A stretch of 64,000 nt of DNA. Origin: Xylophilus ampelinus. Its GTDB lineage: Bacteria > Pseudomonadota > Gammaproteobacteria > Burkholderiales > Burkholderiaceae_C. Both the position numbers and the translations under genes were made by a program. The stretch is from NCBI RefSeq assembly GCF_003217575.1, contig NZ_QJTC01000013.1, forward strand, positions 44,886 through 108,885. The letters run 5' to 3'. The notes beneath the pieces are model-generated. The model was not told the origin of the DNA, ran no database searches, and worked only from the letters and a program-made list of their open reading frames with translations. How positions within the stretch are numbered: the stretch's first letter is position 1; each line of letters starts with the position of its first letter. Shown here in pieces: positions 9,308-20,145 of this stretch.

Positions 9308-9480
9308 CGCATGACGCAGGCTGTGCCAGAAGGCAGTGGTTCAACAGAAAGCAAGCCCGGACGGGGCCGCTGTTGATGATCAGCGGCGGCCGCTCGCCGC
9401 TGGCCTCGAAGTACTCGTCAACAGCGAACAGCGCGGCCTTGGCATTGAACGAGTTGAAGACCGACTCGACCAAGATCGCC
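9308..9480 (-). pseudogene. Degenerate fragment of a metH homocysteine-methyltransferase module
   Basis: On the minus strand this stretch reads [30 protein letters not shown], clearly homologous to residues [30 protein letters not shown] of the intact metH module at 11355-12419. Nucleotide similarity continues to the GTGCCAGAAGGC segment near 9325, with a small deletion between the two blocks. It is diverged rather than identical, so it is not a fresh duplication. It sits on the far side of the restriction-modification pair from metH. The rest of 9176-9699 shows no gene. Confidence 0.7.
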
Positions 9481-9659
9481 TGGTTGGTGCCGCGCCGCTG
9501 CGTGACGTCGCCTACAGTTGCAAGCCCGCAACCGCTACTGCTTTTTCGGCGGCAGCTCTCAATGCAAGCCATCGCCTGACGCAGCAGCGCGGTTTTTGGA
9601 CTGAGAAAGACGGCTTGGTCGTGCGCTACCCACCCATAAATTCATGCTTTTTTCAGAAG

Positions 9660-9677
9660 AGATCTATTTTTAGATCT
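9660..9677. promoter_or_regulatory. Inverted repeat with two AGATCT sites before the methyltransferase
   Basis: AGATCTA (9660-9666), TTTT, TAGATCT (9671-9677) is a perfect 7-bp inverted repeat in an AT-rich patch, ending 22 bp before the methyltransferase ATG at 9700. Both arms contain AGATCT, the BglII recognition sequence, and the neighbouring endonuclease is BglII-like. A self-regulatory operator or methylation-sensitive promoter is inferred. Confidence 0.5.
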
Positions 9678-9699
9678 TTGTGAACTACACTCATTGGCG

Positions 9700-10566
9700 A
9701 TGAACACTCCGACTTTGCGACCAGAACTCGATCCAGCGCCGCTGCCCAAAACAGTCGGCGGCTTTTCAACCGTGCTTGCCGATCCACCTTGGCGATTTGC
9801 CAATCGCACCGGCAAGGTCGCCCCGGAGCACCGGCGGCTTGATCGATATTCCACGATGTCGCTGGACTCTATCAAAGCCTTGAAAGTTTCCGAGGTGCTG
9901 GCCCCAAAAGCACATCTTTACCTGTGGGTACCCAATGCCCTGCTCCCCGACGGCCTGGATGTGATGACTGCCTGGGGATTTCGTTATGTCAGCAACGTGG
10001 TATGGGCCAAGCGTCGAATAGATGGAGGCCCCGACGGACGCGGTGTGGGTTTCTACTTCCGGAATGTCACGGAGTTGCTGTTGTTCGGTGTGCGCGGTTC
10101 CATGCGGACCCTTGCGCCTGGCCGATCTCAAGTCAATATGATCGAAACACGTAAGCGTGAACACTCCCGAAAGCCGGACGAACAATACGATTTGATCGAA
10201 TCTTGTTCTCCAGGAGCGTATTTGGAAATGTTCGCTCGGCATCCTCGACAAGGCTGGACGGTCTGGGGCGACGAATCCGATAACGAAGTGGTACCACGCG
10301 GCGCGGTACACAAAGGCTATGAAGGCGGCCCAATTCTGCCTCCTCTGTTGCCAAACGAACATGTCGATCTGGCACGCGCAGAGATGCTGGGCGAAAAACT
10401 TCGCGCGATGTACCAATCCGGCATGAGTGTCCGACAACTGGCTGATGAAACGGGCTATGCGATTCAACGCATTCGGGGCCTGCTTCAAGCTGCAGGGACG
10501 AACATGCGTCCGCGAGGCCGCACAGCCCAAACTTGGTCGTCTGGGGCCGACCTTTTTCAAACGTAG
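9700..10566 (+). CDS. MT-A70 family adenine-N6 DNA methyltransferase
   Basis: 288 residues. The catalytic DPPW motif (FSTVLADPPWRF) and the downstream YLWVPNALL, GFRYVSNVVWAK and VTELLLFGVRG blocks are those of MT-A70 enzymes, which use S-adenosylmethionine to methylate adenine N6. The C-terminal 60 residues contain a short helix-turn-helix-like segment (MYQSGMSVRQLADETGYAIQRIRGLL) that could bind DNA. The start is ATG 9700; a TTG two codons upstream is also in frame. The gene converges with and overlaps the endonuclease gene by 10 bp. Base composition is visibly less GC-rich than the flanks, suggesting transfer. It is probably the protective enzyme of a type II restriction-modification pair. 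Confidence 0.88.
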   Translation: MNTPTLRPELDPAPLPKTVGGFSTVLADPPWRFANRTGKVAPEHRRLDRYSTMSLDSIKALKVSEVLAPKAHLYLWVPNALLPDGLDVMTAWGFRYVSNVVWAKRRIDGGPDGRGVGFYFRNVTELLLFGVRGSMRTLAPGRSQVNMIETRKREHSRKPDEQYDLIESCSPGAYLEMFARHPRQGWTVWGDESDNEVVPRGAVHKGYEGGPILPPLLPNEHVDLARAEMLGEKLRAMYQSGMSVRQLADETGYAIQRIRGLLQAAGTNMRPRGRTAQTWSSGADLFQT

Positions 10567-11258
10567 GGTTGACCGTTCCATGTGCTCCGTGTCGCGGCAA
10601 CAATCAAGAGCGGACACGTTCCCATCACCCCACGCCGCACCCTCAACGCCGCCTTTTCTAGGTTCGTAGTAGTGGATGTCGAAAGATCGATGGGAAGTCT
10701 TGCGTTTGATTGGTGGGCCGGCAAGGTGGCTTGGTAGCTTACCCACAGTTCTTCGGCCAAGGCTTTCAAAGCCAAGCGATCCTGGGTGATCAGCACCGCA
10801 GCAGAGATGACGCCAGCTTCGTGCCATGCCCGGTAGGCAGACAGATCGCGGTCAAGGTTTCCGTCTTTGGCATTCCATTCGACATCAAGCGCAACGCGCC
10901 CTTTGAAGTTGTCTACCAGGTAGCCCTCTTGTACAAGAGGCGGCAACTGCTCGATCACTTCCAGAGTGCGGGAGCGAAGCACGCCTTGCGTCACTAGGTC
11001 AACCCGGGTTTCGCGCCAACCACGCACCCCGAACATATGGTCGATGTCCTTAGCTATATCGCCACGATTGCCGCCCTTTTTGAGCCACCGTCCCGGATCG
11101 AGCGTAAACGAGGCCAGTACGTTGGTGATGTCGTCCCACTCCACAGGACATACCGACCGAAGTACCGCCGCCGCCGAACTGGTTTCAAGGAACGCCCACC
11201 GCGCGCGAACAGCGGGCGAAAGTACGACGGGATCCTGGTAAGTGTGGGTCTCGAACAT
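10557..11258 (-). CDS. BglII/BstYI-like type II restriction endonuclease
   Basis: 233 residues. The core VDNFKGRVALDVEWNAKDGNLDRDL carries the D..E-x-N arrangement of the BglII/BstYI branch of PD-(D/E)xK nucleases, where ALDVEWN supplies acidic metal ligands. YRAWHEAGVISAAVLITQ follows, as in that family. These enzymes cut RGATCY or AGATCT, but specificity cannot be read from the protein. The gene is tail-to-tail with the MT-A70 methyltransferase, the usual partner. The ATG at 11256-11258 gives a family-like N-terminus. Confidence 0.78.
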   Translation of the reverse strand: MFETHTYQDPVVLSPAVRARWAFLETSSAAAVLRSVCPVEWDDITNVLASFTLDPGRWLKKGGNRGDIAKDIDHMFGVRGWRETRVDLVTQGVLRSRTLEVIEQLPPLVQEGYLVDNFKGRVALDVEWNAKDGNLDRDLSAYRAWHEAGVISAAVLITQDRLALKALAEELWVSYQATLPAHQSNARLPIDLSTSTTTNLEKAALRVRRGVMGTCPLLIVAATRSTWNGQPYV

Positions 11259-11354
11259 GCTGAGAGCTTATGTGCTTAAGGGACCGACGCAGCTTCAGCT
11301 ACTACACCAGCGCCACTGCTTAAACCGCGCCTCGCGCGTTCGAATTGCTATGAA

Positions 11355-12419
11355 TCAAACCTGCTCCCGATAAAACAGTTCACGCACCGGCATCGCGGCC
11401 ACCGCCTGGCCGATCGCGCCGATGTGGTCGGGCGTGGTGCCGCAGCAGCCGCCGACGATGTTGACCAGCCCTTCGGCCGCGAAGTCGTGCAGCAGCCGGG
11501 CGGTCACGTCGGGCGTCTCGTCGAAGCCGGTGTCGCTCATCGGGTTGGGCAGGCCGGCGTTGGGGTAGCAGCAGATGAACGTGTCGTCGGCCACCCGGTT
11601 GAGCTCCTGCACGTAGGGCCGCATCAGCGCGGCGCCGAGAGCGCAGTTCAGGCCGATCGCCAGCGGCCGCGCATGGCGCACGCTGTGCCAGAAGGCGGTG
11701 ACGGTCTGGCCCGACAGGATGCGGCCCGACGCGTCGGTGACGGTGCCGCTGACGATCAGCGGCAGGCGCTCGCCGCTGGCCTCGAAGAATTCGTCCACCG
11801 CGAACAGCGCGGCCTTGGCGTTGAGGGTGTCGAAGATCGTCTCGACCAGGATCACGTCGGCGCCGCCCTCGACCAGCGCCGCGGTCTGCTCGTAGTAGGC
11901 GGCGCGCAGGCTCTCGAAATCGACGTTGCGGGCACCGGGGTCGTTCACGTCGGGGCTGATGCTGGCGGTCTTGGGCGTCGGGCCCAGGGCGCCGGCCACG
12001 AAGCGCGGCTTGTCGGGGGTGCTGTACTTGTCGCAGGCGGCGCGGGCGATGCGGGCCGACGCCAGGTTCATCTCGCGCGCCAGGTGCGCCATCTCGTAGT
12101 CGTCCTGGGCGATGGTGGTGGCGCCGAAGGTGTTGGTCTCGATCAGGTCGGCGCCCGAGGCGAGGTAGCGCTCGTGGATGTCGCGGATCACGTCGGGCCG
12201 GGTGAGCGACAGCAGCTCGTTGTTGCCCTTCACGTCCTTGTGCAAGCCGGCGAAGCGGTCGCCCGCGCCGCCGGGGCCGGCGTAGCCCGCGCCGCGGTAC
12301 TGCGCCTCGTCCAGCTTGAAACGCTGGATCATGGTGCCCATCGCACCGTCGAGGATGGCGATGCGCTGTCCGAGGATCGCGGGCAGTTGCCGTGCGCGGG
12401 TGTAGGGGGGCTGGGTCAT
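11355..12419 (-). CDS. metH: Homocysteine S-methyltransferase module of split methionine synthase
   Basis: 354 residues corresponding to the N-terminal zinc/homocysteine module of cobalamin-dependent methionine synthase: [20 protein letters not shown] at the start, one zinc Cys in [10 protein letters not shown] and the Cys pair in [15 protein letters not shown] near the end. In this group of bacteria MetH is commonly encoded as two genes, this module followed by the folate/cobalamin part. Here the gene ends at 11355 and the DNA downstream is the restriction-modification pair, so the second part is not in the expected place and not in the window. The ATG is at 12417-12419. Confidence 0.9.
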   Translation of the reverse strand: MTQPPYTRARQLPAILGQRIAILDGAMGTMIQRFKLDEAQYRGAGYAGPGGAGDRFAGLHKDVKGNNELLSLTRPDVIRDIHERYLASGADLIETNTFGATTIAQDDYEMAHLAREMNLASARIARAACDKYSTPDKPRFVAGALGPTPKTASISPDVNDPGARNVDFESLRAAYYEQTAALVEGGADVILVETIFDTLNAKAALFAVDEFFEASGERLPLIVSGTVTDASGRILSGQTVTAFWHSVRHARPLAIGLNCALGAALMRPYVQELNRVADDTFICCYPNAGLPNPMSDTGFDETPDVTARLLHDFAAEGLVNIVGGCCGTTPDHIGAIGQAVAAMPVRELFYREQV

Positions 12420-12593
12420 CCCGGAATTGTATAAAGCAGGCCTCGGGCCGTCGTCCACGACATGAGCGCCACGAGGATGCCCTATGATCGCGGCGTGACA
12501 TTTAGAAACATATGGGCCGCTGCGGTTTCCCTGCACGGCCCCGCCGGCTGCACCGCCAGCCAAGTCACTCCCCCATCCCACGGAACCAAGAAG

Positions 12594-13436
12594 ATGCCTT
12601 TCACACGACCCGCGTACTCCACGCTTTTGCTCCGCCTCCGGCCGCTCGGCCTGTGCATTTCCATCGCCTGCGGCAGTGCATACAGCGCGACCCCGTCACC
12701 CGAACTGCCGGCGGCGACGCCGGTGGAATCGCACGAGACGGCGCCGCAAGACGGCCACGAGTGGGGCTACACCGGCCCCGGCGGCACCGACCATTGGGCC
12801 GACCTGGCCAAGGAGAACGAGTTGTGCCGCAAGGGCCAGCAGAACAGCCCCGTCGATCTGGAAAACCCGATCCGGGCCGAGCTGGGCCCGCTGCGGCTCG
12901 ACTACCGCGCGGTTCCGCTCGCGGTTCGCAACACCGGCCACTCGATACAGGTCGATTTGCCGGGCGGCGGCGGCATGCGGGTCGGTGGCCGGCAGTACGA
13001 GGCACTGCAGATCCACTTCCACCACCCCAGCGAACACCTGCTGAACGGCCGTCGGTTCCCGATGGAGGCACACATCGTCCACAAAGGTCCCGACGGCACC
13101 TTGGGCGTGTTGGCGATCTTCTTCGAAACCGGCACGCCCAACCGGGCGTTCCAGCGCGTGCTGGATGCGATGCCGCACAAGGCGGGCCAGACCCGGCCGG
13201 TCGAAAAGGCGACCGTGCGCGGCAGCGACTTCCTGCCCGTGCAGAAGGACCTCGCCTTCTACCGCTACGAAGGATCGCTGACCACGCCGCCGTGCACCGA
13301 GACCGTCGATTGGGTGGTGCTGAGCCAGCCGCTGCAGGTGTCCGCGGCGCAGATCGACGCCTTCGAGCAGGTCTACCCCTTCAACGCGCGCCCGCTGCAG
13401 GAACTGCATCGCCGGTTCTTGCTGAAAAGCCGCTGA
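12594..13436 (+). CDS. Periplasmic alpha-type carbonic anhydrase
   Basis: 280 residues, interconverting CO2 and bicarbonate. An N-terminal signal peptide ends near AYSA-TPSP (residue 32). The alpha-class core follows: [20 protein letters not shown], zinc ligands His141 and His143 in HFHHPSEH and His160 in MEAHIVH, and the [15 protein letters not shown] block. Cys79 (NELCRK) and the Cys in PPCTE are placed for the usual disulphide. The start is ATG 12594, because the upstream in-frame extension lacks a signal-peptide shape. It converges with the VWA gene, so joint expression with that gene is unlikely. Confidence 0.93.
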   Translation: MPFTRPAYSTLLLRLRPLGLCISIACGSAYSATPSPELPAATPVESHETAPQDGHEWGYTGPGGTDHWADLAKENELCRKGQQNSPVDLENPIRAELGPLRLDYRAVPLAVRNTGHSIQVDLPGGGGMRVGGRQYEALQIHFHHPSEHLLNGRRFPMEAHIVHKGPDGTLGVLAIFFETGTPNRAFQRVLDAMPHKAGQTRPVEKATVRGSDFLPVQKDLAFYRYEGSLTTPPCTETVDWVVLSQPLQVSAAQIDAFEQVYPFNARPLQELHRRFLLKSR

Positions 13437-13508
13437 GGCCAGCGCCCCGACGGGCCGGCGACGCCACGAAGCGCAAGGGCCGGCGGTGCGAGGCGTCGCG
13501 TCGGGCGA

Positions 13509-15389
13509 TCAGCGTTGCAGCAGTCGGGCCAGCACCCGCGGCAGCTGCGCCGCATGCCGCAGAACCGCCGCGCCGCCGGGGCCGAACACCTGCGCCAGCG
13601 CGGCCGGGCGGGCCGGCGGCACCGCCAGACAGCGCACGGCGATGCCCTGCCCGGCCGCCTCCCGTACCGCGCGGGCCAGGTCGGCCTGCAGGTAGCCGGG
13701 CGTGTGCACGTCCACGTCGTGCGCCTCGCCGTCGGTCAGCAGCAGCACCAGCGGCCGGTGCTGCGCGGCGCCGGCGGCACCCTGCCGGCAGGCGGCCAGG
13801 CCGTGGCGCAGCACCGTGCCGAGCCGGGTGGAGCCGGCGCAGGCCAGCTCCGCTATCCGCGCCGCGACGGCCGGCGCGTCGACCGTGTCGGCCCAGGTCT
13901 GCAGGCAGGCGAGGTCGATCCGGTGCCGGCCCCGGGAGGCGAAGGACCACAGCGCTCCGCGGTGGCCGCGCAGGGCCAGGGCCTGCAGCGTGGCCAGCGC
14001 CACCGTGCCCAGCCGGTCGATCGGCCGGCCCCCGGGCACCGCGTCGCCGGTGGAGACGGAGGTGTCGAGCAGCACCGCGACCGCCAGCGGCCGGTGGTCG
14101 GGCTGCAGCCGGCGGTACGGGTCGGCCGCGGGCGTCTGGCGCAGGCGCTGGTGCAGGCGCGCCTCGACCAGGGCGGCGGCGTGGAAATCGTCGCCCCGGG
14201 CCGCGCGGCCGGCGGGGCGCAGCGCGCCGCCCGCCGGCAGGGCCTGGGCGCAACGAAGGGCCAGGGCAGACACGCCGGCAGCGGCATGCCGCAGCGCAGC
14301 CGGTGCCACAGGCCGCGGCGGATGCTCGTACACCTGGCACCAGCCCGGCCGGTAGCGGCCGATGCGCGCATCCCATTCGGCATAGGCGAACGGCGTGCCG
14401 CCACCGGGCCCTGCGCCTTCGCCCGGATCGCCCTCCTCCGCAGCGCGGGCGTCATCGGGCGGATCGGGCCGCTGCACCGCATCGGGCGCGGGCGCGGCCG
14501 ACTCGCCGCTGCCGCCGCCCTCCAGCGGCGTGGCCGAGGGCGGCAGCGTGTCGTCGGGCTCCCATAGCCAGTGGTGGTCGTCGCGGTAGGCGGCATGCAC
14601 CCGGTAGGTGGCGGCGTTGAAGGGCAGGCGCATCTGGCCGATGTCGTGGCCCAGCACCGATGCGGCCTGCCGCACCTCGGCCGTGGTGCGCAGCGCCAGG
14701 CCGCCCTGCGGGGTGAAGAAGACCGCCCGGGCCCGCGCCACCCAGGGGTGCGGATCGGCATGGGCCGGGTCGAGCAGGCAGCGCGAGAGGCGCGCCAGCA
14801 GCGCCTCGAACTGCAGGCCCTGCGGCGCGTCCGGCCCGGCGTGGAACGGCAGCCAGATGCCGCGCAGGCCGGGCAGTTCCTGCAGCGCCAGCCATTCGAC
14901 CCGCGCATCCTCCAGCGCGCCGAAGAGCGCCTGCTGCACCGGCTTGAGCTTGGCGCGCGGCGCCGGCGGGCCGCCGAAGCGCCAGTGGGCCGCCGCATGG
15001 CTGGTGGCGGCCAAGGTCCACCCGGGTGGTGGCGGTTGGGGTGCGGGCGGCAGGTGCAGCACGGCGGGATCGGGCGCGCGGCCGGTCAGCACCGGGCGCG
15101 GGTCGGCGGCGGTGGCCGCCGTGCGCGTGGCCGGGGCCTCCAAAGGCGCCACCCGCGTGGGCAGGCCCCACAGCGCGAAGAGATACGCAGGCCAACGGCC
15201 GGCCGAAGGCAGGGCTGTCGAGCCCGGCAGTGACGACGCCACGCGCGTTGGATAGGCCTGCGCGGATGCCTGCCGCTTCGACTGCAATGGCGTCGTCGGA
15301 GACGGGGCCGTCGCCTGTGCGGCCGCCTGCGCGTGCGAATGCGGACGCGGCTGCAACACCGGCGCCCCCGCCTCAGGCGAAGGCCGCAT
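13509..15389 (-). CDS. VWA-domain protein, NorD/CbbO-like partner of a MoxR ATPase
   Basis: 626 residues. The C-terminal von Willebrand A domain has a MIDAS motif DTSVSTGD (LAVAVLLDTSVSTGD), GSTRLGTVLRHGL and VLLLTDGEAHDVDVHTPGYL, as in NorD and CbbO. The N-terminal half is NorD-like (VEWLALQELPGLRGIWLPFH, VRQAASVLGHDIG) and is preceded by a low-complexity region. In this family the VWA protein is the substrate-facing partner of a CbbQ/NorQ hexamer that inserts metals into or remodels an enzyme. The ATG at 15387-15389 overlaps the ATPase gene by 17 bp, indicating translational coupling. No norCB or cbbLS lies nearby; amiE is the upstream neighbour. Confidence 0.82.
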   Translation of the reverse strand: MRPSPEAGAPVLQPRPHSHAQAAAQATAPSPTTPLQSKRQASAQAYPTRVASSLPGSTALPSAGRWPAYLFALWGLPTRVAPLEAPATRTAATAADPRPVLTGRAPDPAVLHLPPAPQPPPPGWTLAATSHAAAHWRFGGPPAPRAKLKPVQQALFGALEDARVEWLALQELPGLRGIWLPFHAGPDAPQGLQFEALLARLSRCLLDPAHADPHPWVARARAVFFTPQGGLALRTTAEVRQAASVLGHDIGQMRLPFNAATYRVHAAYRDDHHWLWEPDDTLPPSATPLEGGGSGESAAPAPDAVQRPDPPDDARAAEEGDPGEGAGPGGGTPFAYAEWDARIGRYRPGWCQVYEHPPRPVAPAALRHAAAGVSALALRCAQALPAGGALRPAGRAARGDDFHAAALVEARLHQRLRQTPAADPYRRLQPDHRPLAVAVLLDTSVSTGDAVPGGRPIDRLGTVALATLQALALRGHRGALWSFASRGRHRIDLACLQTWADTVDAPAVAARIAELACAGSTRLGTVLRHGLAACRQGAAGAAQHRPLVLLLTDGEAHDVDVHTPGYLQADLARAVREAAGQGIAVRCLAVPPARPAALAQVFGPGGAAVLRHAAQLPRVLARLLQR

Positions 15390-16236
15390 GCACCAGATCG
15401 CGCAGCACCGCCCCGCGCTCCGCATCGTCGGCCAGCGGAGCCGCGACGGCCTGCAGGCAGGCGGCGCGCGGCGGCAGGCCGGCGCGCACCAGCTGGGCCG
15501 CATGCACCAGCAGCCGGGTCGAGGCGCCCTCCTCCAACCCCTGGTCCTGCAGCCGGCGGGTGCGGCCGGCCAGGGCCACCAGCCGGGCGGCCAGGTCGGC
15601 CGCCACGCCGCCCTCGGTCGCGACGATGGCCGCCTCGACATCGGCCGCCGGGTAGTCGAAGGCCAGCGCGGTGAAGCGCTGGCGGGTGGAGGGCTTCAGC
15701 GCCTTGTGCAGCCCGTGGTAGCCGGGGTTGTAGCTGGCGACCAGCAGGAAATCGGGATGCGCCGGCAGCAGCTCGCTGCGGCGGTCGAGCGGCAGCACCC
15801 GGCGGGCATCGGCCAGCGGGTGCAGCACCACCACCGCGTCGCTGCGCGCCTCGACCAGCTCGTCGAGGTAGCAGATGCCGCCGTGGCGCGCGGCCAGGGC
15901 CAGCGGGCCGTCCTGCCAGCGGGTGCCGTCGGCATCCAGCAGCCAGCGGCCGACCAGGTCGCCGGCGGTCAGGTCCTCGTGGCAGGCCACGGTGACCAGG
16001 GGCCGGCCCAGGCGCCAGGCCATGTGCTCGACGAAGCGGGTCTTGCCGCAGCCGGTGGGCCCGGTGAGCAGCACCGGCAGCCGCACCGCGGCGGCCGCCT
16101 CGAAAGCCGCCACCTCGCCCGCCACCGGCTGCCAGTGCGGCTCGGCGGGCAGGCGCCAGCCGTCGAGCGGGGACGCCGCCGCCGCCACGGCCTCCGTGGG
16201 CATGGTGGTGGTGGTGGTGGTCGTCGTCGCGGTCAC
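15373..16236 (-). CDS. CbbQ/NirQ/NorQ-family MoxR AAA+ ATPase
   Basis: 287 residues from GTG 16234-16236 (276 from ATG 16201-16203). The Walker A is [13 protein letters not shown], Walker [12 protein letters not shown], sensor 1 [12 protein letters not shown], and the family's [11 protein letters not shown] and [13 protein letters not shown] blocks follow. The GTG start is 1 bp from the amiE stop codon, so amiE, this gene and the VWA gene look co-translated. The first residues after GTG are a run of threonines encoded by an ACC/ACG triplet repeat. AmiB, encoded with P. aeruginosa amidase, is likewise an AAA-type chaperone, so a role in AmiE assembly is a reasonable inference. Confidence 0.88.
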   Translation of the reverse strand: MTATTTTTTTTMPTEAVAAAASPLDGWRLPAEPHWQPVAGEVAAFEAAAAVRLPVLLTGPTGCGKTRFVEHMAWRLGRPLVTVACHEDLTAGDLVGRWLLDADGTRWQDGPLALAARHGGICYLDELVEARSDAVVVLHPLADARRVLPLDRRSELLPAHPDFLLVASYNPGYHGLHKALKPSTRQRFTALAFDYPAADVEAAIVATEGGVAADLAARLVALAGRTRRLQDQGLEEGASTRLLVHAAQLVRAGLPPRAACLQAVAAPLADDAERGAVLRDLVHAAFA

Positions 16237-16237
16237 C

Positions 16238-17278
16238 TCAGCGGTGGCCGGCGGTGGCGGGGTTGGGAATGCCCTCGATCGGGCACTCTTCGGTGCCCAC
16301 CATCGGCCGGGTGATCGCCTCGACCGCCTTGCGGGTGCCCTCCGGGTCGTTCACCCAGCGGGTGTAGAAGTCGTACGGACAGGCGGCCACGCCCTGGTCG
16401 CCCTCTTGCGAATTGATCATGCCGGTGTAGCCGCGGTGCAGCAGCTTGAACAGATGGTTCTCGCTCTGGCCGTTCTTGCGGAAATCGCGGATCAGGCTGG
16501 TGGAGAGCGCGGCGTACTGCACGCCGTAGTCTTCCTCGCCGCATTCGCCCAGCGTGCGGCCGTCGAAGCCGATCAGCGCGCTGTGGCCGAAGTAGCTGTA
16601 CACCCCGTCGAAGCCCGAAGCGTTGGCCACCGCCACGTAGGTGTTGTTGGCGAAGGCCATCGCCTTGCTCATCAGGATCTGCTGCTCCTTGGCCGGGTAC
16701 ATGTAGCCCTGGCAGCGCACGATGAGTTCCGCGCCCTTCATCGCGCAGTCGCGCCAGATCTCGGGGTAGTTGCCGTCGTCGCAGATGATCAGGCTGATCT
16801 TCAGGCCCTTGGGGCCTTCGCTCACGTAGGTGCAGTTGCCGGGGTACCAGCCCTCGACCGGCACCCACGGCATGATCTTGCGGTACTTCTGCACGATCTC
16901 GCCCTGGTCGTTCATCAGGATCAGGGTGTTGTAGGGCGCCTTGTACGGATGCTCCTCGTGCTGCTCGCCGGTGAGCGAGAACACGCCCCACACCTTGGCC
17001 TTGCGGCAGGCGGAGGCGAAGATCTCGGTCTCTTCGCCGGGCACGGTGGCGGCGGTGGCGTACATCTCCTGGGCGTCGTACATGATGCCGTGGGTGCTGT
17101 ACTCGGGGAAGATCACCAGGTCCATGCCCGGCAGGCCCGATTTCATGCCGACCAGCATGTCGGCGATCTTGCGCGCGTTGCCCTGCACCTCGGCCTTGGT
17201 GTGCAGGCGGGGCATCTTGTAGTTGACGACGGCCACGCCCACCGTGTCCTTGCTGCTGGAGATATCGCCGTGGATCAT
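16238..17278 (-). CDS. amiE: Aliphatic amidase
   Basis: 346 residues, exactly the length of P. aeruginosa AmiE. It hydrolyses short-chain amides to the acid and ammonia through the nitrilase-superfamily triad Glu59 (FPEYSTHG), Lys134 (YRKIMPW) and Cys166 ([14 protein letters not shown]), all at the Pseudomonas positions. It begins [20 protein letters not shown] like the family. It is followed directly by the MoxR and VWA genes. The divergent region to icd holds two CGTC-N4-GACG palindromes shared with the urtA/kinase region, linking it to the amide transport locus. Confidence 0.97.
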   Translation of the reverse strand: MIHGDISSSKDTVGVAVVNYKMPRLHTKAEVQGNARKIADMLVGMKSGLPGMDLVIFPEYSTHGIMYDAQEMYATAATVPGEETEIFASACRKAKVWGVFSLTGEQHEEHPYKAPYNTLILMNDQGEIVQKYRKIMPWVPVEGWYPGNCTYVSEGPKGLKISLIICDDGNYPEIWRDCAMKGAELIVRCQGYMYPAKEQQILMSKAMAFANNTYVAVANASGFDGVYSYFGHSALIGFDGRTLGECGEEDYGVQYAALSTSLIRDFRKNGQSENHLFKLLHRGYTGMINSQEGDQGVAACPYDFYTRWVNDPEGTRKAVEAITRPMVGTEECPIEGIPNPATAGHR

Positions 17279-17344
17279 GGTCTGCGCCTTCTGTGTCGGG
17301 GGTGGAAACCACCCGATTCTGGGAACGCGCGCCGCCGCTGCGAA

Positions 17345-17360
17345 TACGTCGAACGACGTA
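17345..17360. promoter_or_regulatory. Candidate amide-regulon operator, site 1
   Basis: TACGTC-GAAC-GACGTA, a perfect 6-bp inverted repeat with a 4-bp spacer, ending about 67 bp upstream of amiE. The same 16-bp layout occurs at 30713-30728 (TACGTC-AAAC-GACGTA) upstream of urtA, and a relative occurs at 17414-17429. It is the likely binding site of the LuxR-type regulator at 34335-35303. Confidence 0.65.
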
Positions 17361-17413
17361 GGCCGACGACCGTCAGGGGGCATCCCGGCCCCCCGCCTCC
17401 AGAAAGCGCGAAA

Positions 17414-17429
17414 ATCGTCGGTCGACGAT
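17414..17429. promoter_or_regulatory. Candidate amide-regulon operator, site 2
   Basis: ATCGTC-GGTC-GACGAT has the same CGTC-N4-GACG core as site 1. It lies 69 bp (centre to centre) from site 1 and 29 bp before the icd start codon. It could serve amiE from a distance or affect icd. Confidence 0.5.
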
Positions 17430-17458
17430 CCGTCCCCCCTCCCAAGGAACCCAAGCGC

Positions 17459-19696
<2,238 letters not shown>

Positions 19697-19732
19697 TAGC
19701 GAATGCCGGCCTGGCCAGGCTGGCTTGAATGA

Positions 19733-19773
19733 CAAAAGCCACATCTGCCGAAACGGCGGGTGTGGCTTTTTTT
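19733..19773 (+). terminator. Rho-independent terminator of icd
   Basis: AAAGCCACA (19735-19743) pairs with TGTGGCTTT (19761-19769), with an inner CTGCCG/CGGC stem, followed by a run of seven T. It lies 37 bp after the icd stop. Confidence 0.88.
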
Positions 19774-20123
19774 GGACGTTGCTTGCGCCGATGGGTGTCA
19801 TTGCGCATCTGACGCGCCGAATTGGCGCAACGGATGTCAGAAACCGGGCGAGACGCTGAAAAATAGGAATTTGTGGAAGGTTCGCCACCCCGGCCACTAT
19901 GCACACCCTTGCACCAGTTTTTTTCAGGGTATAAACAGGCCAGTGCTGAGGGCGATCAAGCGCGGCTGCCAAACGATACAGCGCTCACTCGCCTGCAGGC
20001 AAGACCGATCCGGGAATTTTTAGGTTTGCCTAAACAGACATGTTGTGAAATTTCTGACCAGTGGCGTAGGGCGATTCTTCTTTAGCCGGCGCATAGCTGA
20101 GAAATGGGTGTCGTCTAAATCTC
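19774..20123. other. Left flank of the cassette array, no gene or integrase seen
   Basis: About 350 bp between the icd terminator and the first GTTAGGC core site. No intI-like coding sequence is present on either strand, and no convincing attI could be defined. GGCGTAGGG occurs at 20063-20071 and again at 21054 and 23280. Confidence 0.4.
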
Positions 20124-20145
20124 GTTAGGCCTCATACCCACGTCT

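Noticed and set aside
13509..16236. Reading the MoxR/VWA pair as norQD of a nitric oxide reductase locus
   Set aside because: No norC, norB or other denitrification gene is present on either side; the translational coupling is to amiE.
12594..16236. A carbon-fixation set of carbonic anhydrase plus CbbQ/CbbO
   Set aside because: The carbonic anhydrase is exported and convergent with the pair, and no RuBisCO gene is present. The VWA protein (626 residues) is nearer NorD than CbbO in length.
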